A stretch of 64,000 bases of DNA, from contig CAWHEG010000031.1 of assembly GCA_963828405.1 (NCBI GenBank), positions 1,550,001 through 1,614,000 on the forward strand, read 5' to 3'. Positions 1 to 7,487 of the stretch are shown one piece after another. Origin of the DNA: JANMJD01 sp963828405. Lineage in GTDB: Bacteria; Actinomycetota; Acidimicrobiia; Acidimicrobiales; Ilumatobacteraceae. The position numbers were made by a program, and so were the translations under genes. The notes under the pieces were generated by a model. The model did not search any database and was not told the DNA's origin. It saw nothing but the letters and a program-made list of their open reading frames with translations. Numbering within the stretch: the stretch's first letter is position 1; every line of letters starts with the position of its first letter.

Positions 1-366
1 GTAGCCGGCGGCGGCGTTCTCGGCCCACCAACGCGTCGGATAGCCGGCATCGACCATCCGCGATCGGGGTGAGGAGCCGTCGCTCCCGGTGTGGGTCAGG
101 GTGTGCGTCGCCGCCTGGTCCCCGCTGTGGCGTGCCGCGGCGGCGGCGATCCGGTCGTCCCAGACCAGCGGCGCCAGTCCGCTGCCGGCCCGGTAGACGT
201 TGGCGAAGGCCAGCGCCTCGGCCTGCACGGGATCGGCGGGGGCCGGGCTGACCGTCACCACCGGTTCCCGGGCGGCGGGTTCGCAGGTTCGCAGGGCCAT
301 CAGGCCCGAGAGGCCGGCCAGGGTGACGGAGAGCATCCGAAGACGGGGCGGACGTGGAGTGGTCAT
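1..366 (-). CDS. CAP/SCP (PR-1, YkwD-like) secreted protein, 3' end beyond window
   Basis: Reading the minus strand from ATG at 366 gives 122 open codons to the window edge, so the C-terminus is missing. The N-terminus is basic and then hydrophobic (residues 8-24), a plausible signal peptide. From about residue 48 the sequence matches the start of a CAP domain: an FANVYR-AGSGLAPLVWD segment, a helix with AARHSGDQAA, HTLTHTGSDGSS, an AGYPTRWW segment and the AEN motif near the break. CAP domains are extracytoplasmic; their biochemical role in bacteria is poorly defined. A strong GGGAGGA ribosome site lies 7 nt before the ATG. The family call is firm; the function is unknown. Confidence 0.72.
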   Translation of the reverse strand, partial: MTTPRPPRLRMLSVTLAGLSGLMALRTCEPAAREPVVTVSPAPADPVQAEALAFANVYRAGSGLAPLVWDDRIAAAAARHSGDQAATHTLTHTGSDGSSPRSRMVDAGYPTRWWAENAAAGY

Positions 367-433
367 CAGGTATTCCTCCCACCAGGTGTTTGCGATCGTC
401 GCCGTCGGTCCGACGGAAACATGTCGGCGATGT

Positions 434-449
434 TTCGATTGTAATCGAA
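434..449. promoter_or_regulatory. Palindromic operator candidate between CAP gene and alcohol dehydrogenase
   Basis: TTCGATT (434-440), GT, AATCGAA (443-449) is a perfect 7-bp inverted repeat in a locally AT-richer stretch of the divergent intergenic region. It sits about 70 bp upstream of the CAP gene start and 100 bp upstream of the dehydrogenase. The size and symmetry suit a dimeric repressor site; no regulator gene is adjacent. Confidence 0.4.
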
Positions 450-537
450 TCGCAATGAAAGGCAAGAGATCCGATCGCGCCAGGGGTCTGACGTGAGCGT
501 CACCCCCCCGGCCCCTCAGTGCGGTGGGTCGCCGTCG

Positions 538-543
538 TACGCT
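538..543 (+). promoter_or_regulatory. -10 box, leaderless start of alcohol dehydrogenase
   Basis: TACGCT is followed by 6 nt and then GTG at 550. This spacing puts the transcription start on the start codon. It also supports 550 over the more upstream in-frame GTG at 493. Confidence 0.55.
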
Positions 544-549
544 GCGCGG

Positions 550-1587
550 GTGCGCGCCGTCCAGATCGTTGCCAGCCAATCGCCCGCCGAGCTCCGCGAT
601 GTCGAGGTGCCCGAGCCGGGTCCGGGGCAGGTGCTCGTCAAGGTGGCCGGAGCGGGGCTGTGCCACTCCGACCTGCACATGATGCATTGGCCGATGCCCG
701 TGCCCCGGCCCTTCACGCTCGGCCACGAGACGGCCGGTTGGGTCGATTCGGCGGGCGCCGGGGTCTCGGGGTTCGAGCCCGGCGATGCGGTCGTCGTCCA
801 CGGCGCCTGGGGGTGCGGGCGCTGCCGGCGCTGCCAAGCCGACCTCGAGCAGTACTGCGAGCGCACCTCGGTCCGAGGAGTGCCCGCCGGGAGCGGGCTG
901 GGCCGCGACGGCGGGCTGGCCGAGTACCTGCTCGTGCCGGCTGCCCGCCACCTCGTCCCGCTCGGCGACCTCGACCCCCGGGTGTGGGCACCGATCGACG
1001 ACGCCGCGCTGACCCCCTATCACGCGCTCAACACCGTCAGGGCGCTGTGCACCCCCGACAACTGGGTGATGGTCCAGGGCATCGGCGGACTCGGCCACTC
1101 CGCGGTCCAACTGGTGAGCGAACTCACCGGCGCCCGCATCCTCGCCGTCGACGTCACCGATGCCAAGCTCGACGTCGCCCGGGCCCTCGGCGCCGACGCT
1201 GTCGTGCGGGGCGACGCCGCAGATGCCGCCGAGCAGGTCCGCGAGGCCACCGGCGGTCAGGGAGTCGGCGTCGTGTTCGACTGCGTCGGCGTCGACGCCA
1301 CGATCCAGCTCGCCATGTCGAGCGTGCACCCGGTGTCGCAGATCGTCGTCGTCGGGGTCGGGATGGGCACGGCCCCGGTGAACTACCTGAGCGTGCCCTA
1401 CGAGACTGCCGTCTCGACGACGTTCTGGGGTGGGATCCGCGAGCTGCGCGAGGTGATCGCCATTGCCCGCGCCGGGCGGCTGACGATGCACGTCGAACAC
1501 GTGGCTCTCGAAGGCGTCCCCGCGGCCTACGGCCGGCTCGCGGCCGGGCTCGTCAGCGGCCGGGTGGTCGCCCTGCCCCACGGCTGA
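550..1587 (+). CDS. Zinc-dependent NAD(P) alcohol dehydrogenase (MDR family)
   Basis: 345-residue medium-chain dehydrogenase that would oxidise an alcohol or reduce an aldehyde with NAD(P) in the cytoplasm. Visible features: catalytic zinc Cys38 (LCHSD), His59-Glu60 (LGHET), four structural zinc cysteines at 89, 92, 95 and 103, and a Rossmann motif GIGGLGHSA. The start at GTG 550 gives a normal family length; the upstream GTG at 493 would add 19 poorly conserved residues (MSVTPPAPQCGG...). A TACGCT box lies 6 nt before GTG 550. It converges on the molybdopterin oxidoreductase with a hairpin between them. The substrate cannot be told from the sequence. Confidence 0.85.
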   Translation: MRAVQIVASQSPAELRDVEVPEPGPGQVLVKVAGAGLCHSDLHMMHWPMPVPRPFTLGHETAGWVDSAGAGVSGFEPGDAVVVHGAWGCGRCRRCQADLEQYCERTSVRGVPAGSGLGRDGGLAEYLLVPAARHLVPLGDLDPRVWAPIDDAALTPYHALNTVRALCTPDNWVMVQGIGGLGHSAVQLVSELTGARILAVDVTDAKLDVARALGADAVVRGDAADAAEQVREATGGQGVGVVFDCVGVDATIQLAMSSVHPVSQIVVVGVGMGTAPVNYLSVPYETAVSTTFWGGIRELREVIAIARAGRLTMHVEHVALEGVPAAYGRLAAGLVSGRVVALPHG

Positions 1588-1592
1588 GTCGT

Positions 1593-1623
1593 CCGCCCGG
1601 GGCGTCAGGCCTCGACCGGGCGG
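1593..1623. terminator. Stem-loop between convergent genes
   Basis: CCGCCCGG (1593-1600) and CCGGGCGG (1616-1623) form a perfect 8-bp stem with a 15-nt loop. It starts 6 nt after the dehydrogenase stop and lies just before the end of the convergent oxidoreductase gene. There is no T tract, as is common in very high-GC genomes. Confidence 0.45.
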
Positions 1624-1635
1624 CCGTTCCCGTCG

Positions 1636-3633
1636 TCAGCGCCGGCGCACTTGGACGAGTGTGTCGGAGAACGCCGCCCCACCGCCCCAGTCGGTGTCGG
1701 CGACGCTGGTCAGCACGTTGACGTTGAAGGCCTCGCCCCACCAGCCCCACGGGATGGCGGCCAGGCCGGGCCGCACCCGCTCGCTGAGCCGCACCCGGAG
1801 GGTGAGCGAGCCGGCGTCGTTGCAGACGTCGACCTCGTCGCCGTCGCCGACCCCGCGGGCCGCGGCGTCGACCGCCGACAACTCGACATAGGGGCCGTCC
1901 TCCATCGACGCGTGGTGGCTTGAGTAGGTCGAGTTGAGGAAGCGCGTATGCGTCTTGGGGGTCATCAGGCGCAGCGGCAGTTCGACCGTGGCGGGCAGCG
2001 GTGGCGTGTAGCTGGGCAGCACCGGCTGCCCGATGGCGGCCATCCCGTCGGCGCGCAGCAGCGCCCGGCCGTCGGGTGTGGCGAATCCCCCCTCTGCATA
2101 GGGCAGGAAGACCTCCGGGAGGTCGTAGCGGATGAACCCCTGCTTGCGGAGGAGGTCGATGTCGATGTCGTGGAGGGCCACGGCGATCAGCGCCTCGTCG
2201 TCGAGGGCGAACAATGGGTCGTCGATGGCGAAGCCGCGAGCGAGGCGCCGCCACATCTCCGTGTTCGGAACTGCTTCACCGAGCGGGTCGATCGCCGGTT
2301 CGTTCCACCCGAGGTAGAAGCTGCCCCACGACGGCACGAGGTCGAGGTGCTCGATCTGGGTGGTCGCCGGCAGGACGACGTCGGCGAACAACGCCGTATC
2401 GGTGATGAACTGCTCGCTGACCACGGTGAACAGGTCATCGCGGGCCAGCCCGCGGCGGATCCGGCCGGCGTCGGGAATGGTCACCACCGGGTTGCCGCCC
2501 CAGATGAACAGGGCATGGACGCCGACCGCCGGATCGGTGAGTGCCTCGCCGAGGTGGTTCATGTTGATCAGCCGTGCACCCGACTCGCCCGGCGCGTCGT
2601 AGACCGAGTCGTCGACGTGGAGCGAGTTCCACGAGCCGACCGAGCGGCACAGGCCCCCGCCCTGCACCGTCCAGGCGCCGGTGAGCACGGGCAGGCAGGC
2701 GAGGGTGCGGAAGAACATCGCCCCGTTCTCGTGGTGCTCGGCACCGATCAGCGTGCGCACGAACGTCCGCTTCGTGCTCCCGTAGAGCGCGGCCAGCCGC
2801 TCGATGTCGGCCGGTTCGATCCCGCACTCGGCCGCCGCCCGCTGCGGCGTCCATCCGGCGACATGGGCGGCGAGGTCGTCGAAGCCGGTGGCGTGAGCGG
2901 CGACGTACTCCTCGTCGACGAGGCCGTCGCGGATCAGCACGTGCATGATCGCCAGCATCAGGGCGACATCGGTTCCCGGCAGCGGTTGGAGGAACCAGTC
3001 GGCCGACTCGGCGGTCATCGTGCGCAGCGGGTCGATCACCACGACGCGGGCGCCGTTGGCCCGGGCCTCCTCGACGAACGGCCACAGGTGGCGGTTCGTC
3101 AACCGGGTGTTCGTGCCCCACAGGATGACGACCTCGGCGTGGCGCACGTCCATCGGGTCGGCGCTGCGCCCCGATCCGTAGGTCGACGCCGTTCCGGCCT
3201 TGGCCGTGGCGCCGCAGATCGAGCCGGTCAGCCGGGACGCGCCGAGACCGGCGAAGAAGCGGCGATCGAGGCACGACATCTGGATCAGCCCCTGGGTGCC
3301 CGCCCCGTTCCACGGCAGCACGGCCTCCGCGCCGTGGTCGGCGATCACCGCGCCGACCCGCCCGACGATCAGCTCGACCGCCTCGTCCCACGTGGCGCGG
3401 CGGAACTCGCCCCGGCCCTTCGGCCCCGTGCGGATCAACGGATGCAGGACACGGTCGTCGGCATGGACACGGTGGAGGAACCGGTTGACCTTCGGGCAGA
3501 GCTCGCCCCGGGAGTAGGGGTGGTCGGGGTTGCCCCGCAGCTGCACCGCCTTGCCGTCGGTGACGGTCACCACCCAGCCGCAGGTGTCGGGACAGTCGTG
3601 ATGGCAGGAACCGAGGACGGTGTGCGTCGTCAT
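1636..3633 (-). CDS. Molybdopterin oxidoreductase (Mo-bisPGD, BisC/FdhA-like family)
   Basis: 665-residue catalytic subunit of the COG0243 family. An N-terminal [4Fe-4S] site is formed by Cys10, Cys14, Cys18 and Cys46 (SCHHDCPDTC ... ELCPK). The Mo-cofactor fold follows (WDEAVELI, GSICGATA with a cysteine that may ligate Mo, IIWGTN-like VILWGTN, VVIDP). The C-terminal molydopterin dinucleotide-binding domain is present (about 530-665; LNSTYSSH, HPDDA-like). There is no Tat signal, so it is probably cytoplasmic. No electron-transfer subunit, chaperone or Mo-cofactor gene is adjacent, so the partner and substrate are unknown. The ATG at 3633 lies 6 nt after TAACCT (leaderless). Confidence 0.85.
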   Translation of the reverse strand: MTTHTVLGSCHHDCPDTCGWVVTVTDGKAVQLRGNPDHPYSRGELCPKVNRFLHRVHADDRVLHPLIRTGPKGRGEFRRATWDEAVELIVGRVGAVIADHGAEAVLPWNGAGTQGLIQMSCLDRRFFAGLGASRLTGSICGATAKAGTASTYGSGRSADPMDVRHAEVVILWGTNTRLTNRHLWPFVEEARANGARVVVIDPLRTMTAESADWFLQPLPGTDVALMLAIMHVLIRDGLVDEEYVAAHATGFDDLAAHVAGWTPQRAAAECGIEPADIERLAALYGSTKRTFVRTLIGAEHHENGAMFFRTLACLPVLTGAWTVQGGGLCRSVGSWNSLHVDDSVYDAPGESGARLINMNHLGEALTDPAVGVHALFIWGGNPVVTIPDAGRIRRGLARDDLFTVVSEQFITDTALFADVVLPATTQIEHLDLVPSWGSFYLGWNEPAIDPLGEAVPNTEMWRRLARGFAIDDPLFALDDEALIAVALHDIDIDLLRKQGFIRYDLPEVFLPYAEGGFATPDGRALLRADGMAAIGQPVLPSYTPPLPATVELPLRLMTPKTHTRFLNSTYSSHHASMEDGPYVELSAVDAAARGVGDGDEVDVCNDAGSLTLRVRLSERVRPGLAAIPWGWWGEAFNVNVLTSVADTDWGGGAAFSDTLVQVRRR

Positions 3634-3639
3634 CGACTC

Positions 3640-3645
3640 AGGTTA
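3640..3645 (-). promoter_or_regulatory. -10 box, leaderless start of molybdopterin oxidoreductase
   Basis: On the minus strand TAACCT is followed by GAGTCG and ATG (3633), a 6-nt gap. Confidence 0.5.
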
Positions 3646-3728
3646 GGTCGCAGCACGGACGGCCGATGGCGGGATTCGGACGACGAGCCCACGGTTGATG
3701 TCGCCGAGCGACCGTGTGGTGGACTGCG

Positions 3729-4496
3729 ATGGTGCATCCCGACCTGGCCCGCCTGTTCGACCTGACCGGCCGGGTGGCCGTCGTCACGGGCGGCTCGCGT
3801 GGCCTCGGCCGGTCGATCTCCCTCGGTTTCGCCAAGGCGGGGGCGCGGGTGGTCGTCGCCAGCCGCAAGCTCGACGCCTGCGAGCGGGTCGTGGGTGAGA
3901 TCGAGGCACTCGGCGGCGAGGCCCTCGCCGTCGCCGTGCGGATGCAGGACGCCGGCGACGTCGCTGCGCTCGTCGCTGCCACAGTCGATCGGTTCGGAGC
4001 CATCGACATCGTCGTCAACAACGCCGGCACCGTGCTCGAACGTCCGCTCGGCCGCATCGACCCCGAGGCCTTCCACGGGGCGTTCTCGACCAACCTGCTC
4101 GGCCCGATGCTGCTCGTCCAGGGCGCCGCCCCGCACCTGTCGGCGAGCGGGCACGGGTCGGTGATCAACGTCTCGTCGATCGCCGCGGTCATCCCGACGA
4201 CCCGGCGCTACCTCTACCCGCCGGCGAAGGCCGCGCTGTTGCAGGTCACCAAGACGATGGCCGTCGACCTCGCCCCGGTGCGGGTCAACGCGATCATGCC
4301 CGGCACGTTCCGCACCGAGATGGTCACCAAGGCGTTCTCCGAGGAGCAGCTCGACCATCAGGGCCGGGCGTTGATCCCGCTCGGGCGGATCGCCGAGGCC
4401 GACGAGATCGTCGGTCCGGCGCTCTACCTGGCCGGCGACGCCTCGTCGTTCATGACCGGAGCGGTGATCACCGTCGACGGCGGCATGTCCCGCTGA
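3729..4496 (+). CDS. SDR family NAD(P)-dependent oxidoreductase
   Basis: 255-residue classical short-chain dehydrogenase/reductase. Motifs: cofactor loop TGGSRGLG near residue 16, NNAG near 97, catalytic Ser in NVSSIA, and Tyr-x3-Lys (YPPAK) near 157. The C-terminus has the FabG-like ALYLAGDASSFMTG and VDGGMS ending. ATG 3729 is preferred because it gives the usual short lead before the beta1 strand; GTG codons at 3714 and 3717 are alternatives. It is followed 68 bp later by a SnoaL-like gene on the same strand, a common pairing in catabolic clusters. The substrate is not identifiable. Confidence 0.85.
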   Translation: MVHPDLARLFDLTGRVAVVTGGSRGLGRSISLGFAKAGARVVVASRKLDACERVVGEIEALGGEALAVAVRMQDAGDVAALVAATVDRFGAIDIVVNNAGTVLERPLGRIDPEAFHGAFSTNLLGPMLLVQGAAPHLSASGHGSVINVSSIAAVIPTTRRYLYPPAKAALLQVTKTMAVDLAPVRVNAIMPGTFRTEMVTKAFSEEQLDHQGRALIPLGRIAEADEIVGPALYLAGDASSFMTGAVITVDGGMSR

Positions 4497-4564
4497 GCCC
4501 CATCACCCACTCCCGACGACCATCGACCGAGCCCCGCTCGCCAACGACAGAACCGAGGAACCCC

Positions 4565-4984
4565 ATGGACCGCACCGCCGACCGCCAGGAGATCATCGAG
4601 CTGCTCCATCGCTACACCTGGGCGCTGCTCGACAAGGACTGGGCGTCCTGGCACGCCTGTTTCGCCGAGGGGGCCCGCGTCGACTACTCGAGCTCGGGCG
4701 GCGTCGTCGGGACCCCGGCCGAGGGGGCCGCCTGGCTCGAGCCGACGACCGGGATGTTCGAGATCATGGCCGGCCAGGCCTCCAACGCCCTGGTCACGTT
4801 CGACGGTGATGGCGACGGTGCGGCGTCGGTGCGATCGATGTTCCGCATGGTGATGAAGTTCGCCGGCGCCGACGGCGCGGCCACGTACATGGAGGCGCAG
4901 GGCGAGTACGCCGACCGGGTCGTGCGCACGTCCGTCGGCTGGCGTCTGGCCGAGCGCCGCGAGCGCCTGTACTTCGTGCGGTGA
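4565..4984 (+). CDS. SnoaL-like/nuclear transport factor 2-like protein
   Basis: 139-residue single-domain protein of the NTF2-like superfamily (SnoaL-like). It starts with a helix (DRQEIIELLHRYTWALLDKDW) and has the typical FAEGARVDYS strand, a mid-protein VRSMFRMVMKF strand and the closing WRLAERRERLYF strand. Members act as small cyclases, isomerases, hydratases or accessory domains, so no reaction can be assigned. GAGGAA lies 5 nt before the ATG. It lies downstream of the SDR and probably shares its transcript. Confidence 0.75.
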   Translation: MDRTADRQEIIELLHRYTWALLDKDWASWHACFAEGARVDYSSSGGVVGTPAEGAAWLEPTTGMFEIMAGQASNALVTFDGDGDGAASVRSMFRMVMKFAGADGAATYMEAQGEYADRVVRTSVGWRLAERRERLYFVR

Positions 4985-5014
4985 CCCGACGCCGACGCGA
5001 CCGGCGTCGGGTCA
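4982..5014. terminator. Bidirectional terminator containing both stop codons
   Basis: Perfect 13-bp inverted repeat: TGACCCGACGCCG (4982-4994), 7-nt loop, CGGCGTCGGGTCA (5002-5014). The outer TGA on each strand is the stop codon of the convergent SnoaL and CDGSH genes. The stem is very stable and there is no T tract. Confidence 0.7.
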
Positions 5015-5698
5015 GGAGTCGGCGAACCCGGCCTGCTTGTGGGAGCCGTCGCACAACGGCTTGTTCGCCGACTGCCCGCACCGGCACAGCGTCACCCGGT
5101 TGCGGCGCTCCAGTGCCCGACCCTGAGCGTCGGTCACCGGGACGCCGCCGGTGACCCACAGCGGGCCGTCGCCGGTGACCCCGATCGCTGCGGGCATCAG
5201 TGGTTCGGTATCGGCGGCTCCGTCGAGTTGGTAGGTGAGAGCGCCCGACGGGCACTTCTCGACCATGCCGATGACCTGGAGGCGAACGGCGGAATCGGCC
5301 GTGTTGGCCACCTCCTTCCACACGTTGGTCGCCCGCGTCCCGCAGAACCCCGCGTGGACGCAGATCGAGCGATCGTCGCGCACGGTGATCCCGGTGCCGC
5401 CGAGGGTCTTGGCCCGCTCGGCGTACTCGCCCGCCGCCGTGTCGTCGGCGGTGAAGCCGACCCGGGCGTGGGTGCCGTCGCAGAACGGCTTGCGCGACGA
5501 CTCGCCGCACCGGCACAGGGCGTACCGCTCGTTGGTCTCGATCCGCGCCGACGTCTCCCAGGCCAGCGGCTCGCCGTGCTCGGAGTGCACCGCCCGACGG
5601 CGGTAGAGCGGGACGTTCCCGGCGACCAGCAGGGGCCCGTTCGGGGCGGCGGTGATCGCCGGTTCGATCACGGCGGGGGAGGACTCGTCGATGGACAT
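5012..5698 (-). CDS. CDGSH iron-sulfur protein with two CDGSH domains around a Fer4-like domain
   Basis: 228 residues with three metal modules. Module 1 (about 22-80) ends in CRCGESSRKPFCDGTH, a [2Fe-2S] three-Cys one-His CDGSH site. The middle (about 95-160) contains RSICVHAGFC and VEKCPSGAL, typical of the divergent ferredoxin-like (Fer4_19) domain that accompanies CDGSH proteins. Module 3 (about 168-224) ends in CRCGQSANKPLCDGSH. Such proteins are cytoplasmic redox or Fe-S handling proteins with no defined reaction. The ATG is 6 nt after TAGGGT, indicating its own leaderless promoter, and the 3' end lies in the shared terminator hairpin. Confidence 0.82.
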   Translation of the reverse strand: MSIDESSPAVIEPAITAAPNGPLLVAGNVPLYRRRAVHSEHGEPLAWETSARIETNERYALCRCGESSRKPFCDGTHARVGFTADDTAAGEYAERAKTLGGTGITVRDDRSICVHAGFCGTRATNVWKEVANTADSAVRLQVIGMVEKCPSGALTYQLDGAADTEPLMPAAIGVTGDGPLWVTGGVPVTDAQGRALERRNRVTLCRCGQSANKPLCDGSHKQAGFADS

Positions 5699-5704
5699 CC
5701 CGCC

Positions 5705-5710
5705 ACCCTA
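5705..5710 (-). promoter_or_regulatory. -10 box, leaderless start of CDGSH gene
   Basis: Minus-strand TAGGGT, then GGCGGG, then ATG at 5698 (6-nt gap). Confidence 0.5.
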
Positions 5711-5751
5711 AGCGCTGCGGCCGATGGAGTCGGCCGGGTCGAACCGTGGGT

Positions 5752-6687
5752 TCAGCGCTCGAGCAGGTCGGGCCGGCTGGTGGCGAGCATCCGCGTGAAC
5801 CCATCGCGCCATCCGACCGAACAGCGGAAACCGGTGGCCCGCTGCCTGGACAGTTCGGGGACGATGGCGGCGATCGTCGCCTCCGTCGGCGCGAACGTCG
5901 GCGTGAGCCCGGTGAGCGAGCCGAGCATCCCGCACCACTCCTCGATGCTGGTCACCTCGTCGCCGCCCCAGTTGACGATGGTCGCCTCCGGCGAGGCGTA
6001 GGTCATCAGGTAGGGGATCGAGGCGTTGATGTCGTCGGCGTGGATCGGCGTGTACGACGTCGGCTGGTCGACGTGGACCGGGATCGGGATGTTGCGCTCC
6101 ATCATCATCAGGTGGAACAGCGGCCAGCCGTAGGTGTCGCCGTACGGCACGTTGAGCCGGGCGATCACGGTCGGCACGCCGAGCCGGCGTGCCGTGTGGG
6201 CGACGAGCACCTCGCCGGCGATTTTCGAGATCGAGTAGGTGGGCATGCCCGGCATCGGCCGGTGGGAATCGCCGAGCGGGGCGTCCTCGGTGCGGGGCGA
6301 CTGGCCGGCCGGCTGGTAGACGGCGGTCGACGAGCAGTGGAAGAACTGCACCCCGGGCCCGCGCTCGTGGGCGGTCGTCATCAGGTCGGCCGACCCGTGG
6401 GCATTGGTGGCCATCGCCGCAGCGAAATCGCGGGCCTTCGACACGGCGAAGTGGGCGACGAGGTCGAGCCCTTCGGGCACCTCGTCGAGCCGCCGGCCGC
6501 CAAGGTCGACGCTGATCGTGCGGACCCCGGCTTCCTCGAACGGGGCGCGCGTCGCCTCGTCGGCGAAACGCGCCGCGCCGAACACGCTGTTGCCGGCGGC
6601 GGCGAGGGCCCTGGCCAGCGGGCCGGCGACCCAGCCCGTCACCCCGGTGACGAGGATCCGCCGACCGACGAAGGCGTCGACGGTCAT
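5752..6687 (-). CDS. NAD-dependent epimerase/dehydratase (extended SDR)
   Basis: 311 residues. The Rossmann motif is TGVTGWVAG near residue 15, followed by VDLGG, an HFAVSKA segment, SSTAVY, and the catalytic Tyr-x3-Lys as YSISK near 160, then RLNVPYG. This fits the extended SDR (nucleotide-sugar epimerase-like) fold acting on an NAD(P)-linked substrate; no sugar-specific signature is evident. The ATG at 6687 overlaps the stop of the upstream gene (ATGA), so it is the last gene of a coupled operon. A longer open frame runs upstream to 7218, but that part is out of register with the real neighbouring gene. Confidence 0.8.
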   Translation of the reverse strand: MTVDAFVGRRILVTGVTGWVAGPLARALAAAGNSVFGAARFADEATRAPFEEAGVRTISVDLGGRRLDEVPEGLDLVAHFAVSKARDFAAAMATNAHGSADLMTTAHERGPGVQFFHCSSTAVYQPAGQSPRTEDAPLGDSHRPMPGMPTYSISKIAGEVLVAHTARRLGVPTVIARLNVPYGDTYGWPLFHLMMMERNIPIPVHVDQPTSYTPIHADDINASIPYLMTYASPEATIVNWGGDEVTSIEEWCGMLGSLTGLTPTFAPTEATIAAIVPELSRQRATGFRCSVGWRDGFTRMLATSRPDLLER

Positions 6688-7487
6688 CGCGGCCACCACA
6701 GTTCGTCGGTGTAGGTGTCGGTGCCGAACACCGTCTGGATGAACGGGGCGGTCCACAGGTGGGTGGCCAGTCCGCTGGCCTCCAGCTCGGCGCCGAAGCG
6801 CCCGTAGCCCTGCGCCCAGCCCTCTTCCGGGTCGTGATCGAGGAAGTGGAGCTGGAGGAACCGCCGCTCGGCGTTGGCGACCCGGGGCACGTCCGGTGGG
6901 GCGTCGGCGAGCAGCGGCAGTGGGGTGGCACAGTTGAGCAGGTCGGGCCCCCACGGCTCCGACATCGCCCGCGGCCCCCACACCTCGCGGGTCCACTCCT
7001 CGATCTGCCGGTGATCGACGCCCTCGTTCAACTCCCCGACGTTGACGACGAGACCCGGATAGCCCCGGTCGAGGGCCAGTTCGATGGTCGTGCCGTCGTC
7101 GTCGCGCTGCATCGACCAGGCGTTGTCGTAGAGCACGGTGTGGATGTGGGTCCGCTCGGTGAACATCCGGCCGTTGGCATGGAGCCACCTGACCTGGTCG
7201 ACCGACCAGCGGTTCCATTCGTCATGCCGGCCGCGCAGCACCCAGTACAGGGCGAGGTACGACCCGGTGTCCGGGTCGGGGGTCATCGGGCTGACGGCCG
7301 GGTAGCGGAGGTCCTTGAGGCGTCTGGTGGCGACGAAGCGGTCACCGGCGAAGTTGTCCGGGGCGATCATGCAGCCGGCGTAGAAGTGGTCGTGCTCGTA
7401 CCAGCGGTTGTAGGCCACCTCGACACCACGGTGCGGTTCGACCATGGTGAAGAGCATCGTGCCGACCTTGATCGGATAGTCCTTCAT
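6684..7487 (-). CDS. Uncharacterised protein with dimeric alpha/beta-barrel-like N-terminus
   Basis: 267 residues, not recognised as a named family. The N-terminal part (KVGTMLFTMVEP ... YNRWYEHDHFYAG) resembles the NRWY/H pattern of dimeric alpha-beta barrel (EthD-like) proteins, and a second half (residues 140-260) contains another LQLHFLDHDPEEGW segment. It is therefore possibly a duplicated barrel. There is no signal peptide or membrane segment. Its ATG overlaps the pirin stop and its stop overlaps the epimerase start (both ATGA), so the three proteins are probably made in step. Function unknown; a catabolic role is inferred only from context. Confidence 0.6.
   Translation of the reverse strand: MKDYPIKVGTMLFTMVEPHRGVEVAYNRWYEHDHFYAGCMIAPDNFAGDRFVATRRLKDLRYPAVSPMTPDPDTGSYLALYWVLRGRHDEWNRWSVDQVRWLHANGRMFTERTHIHTVLYDNAWSMQRDDDGTTIELALDRGYPGLVVNVGELNEGVDHRQIEEWTREVWGPRAMSEPWGPDLLNCATPLPLLADAPPDVPRVANAERRFLQLHFLDHDPEEGWAQGYGRFGAELEASGLATHLWTAPFIQTVFGTDTYTDELWWPR

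Noticed and set aside
1948..3765. 605-codon plus-strand frame opposite the molybdopterin oxidoreductase
   Set aside because: The minus-strand gene has clear [4Fe-4S] and Mo-cofactor motifs.
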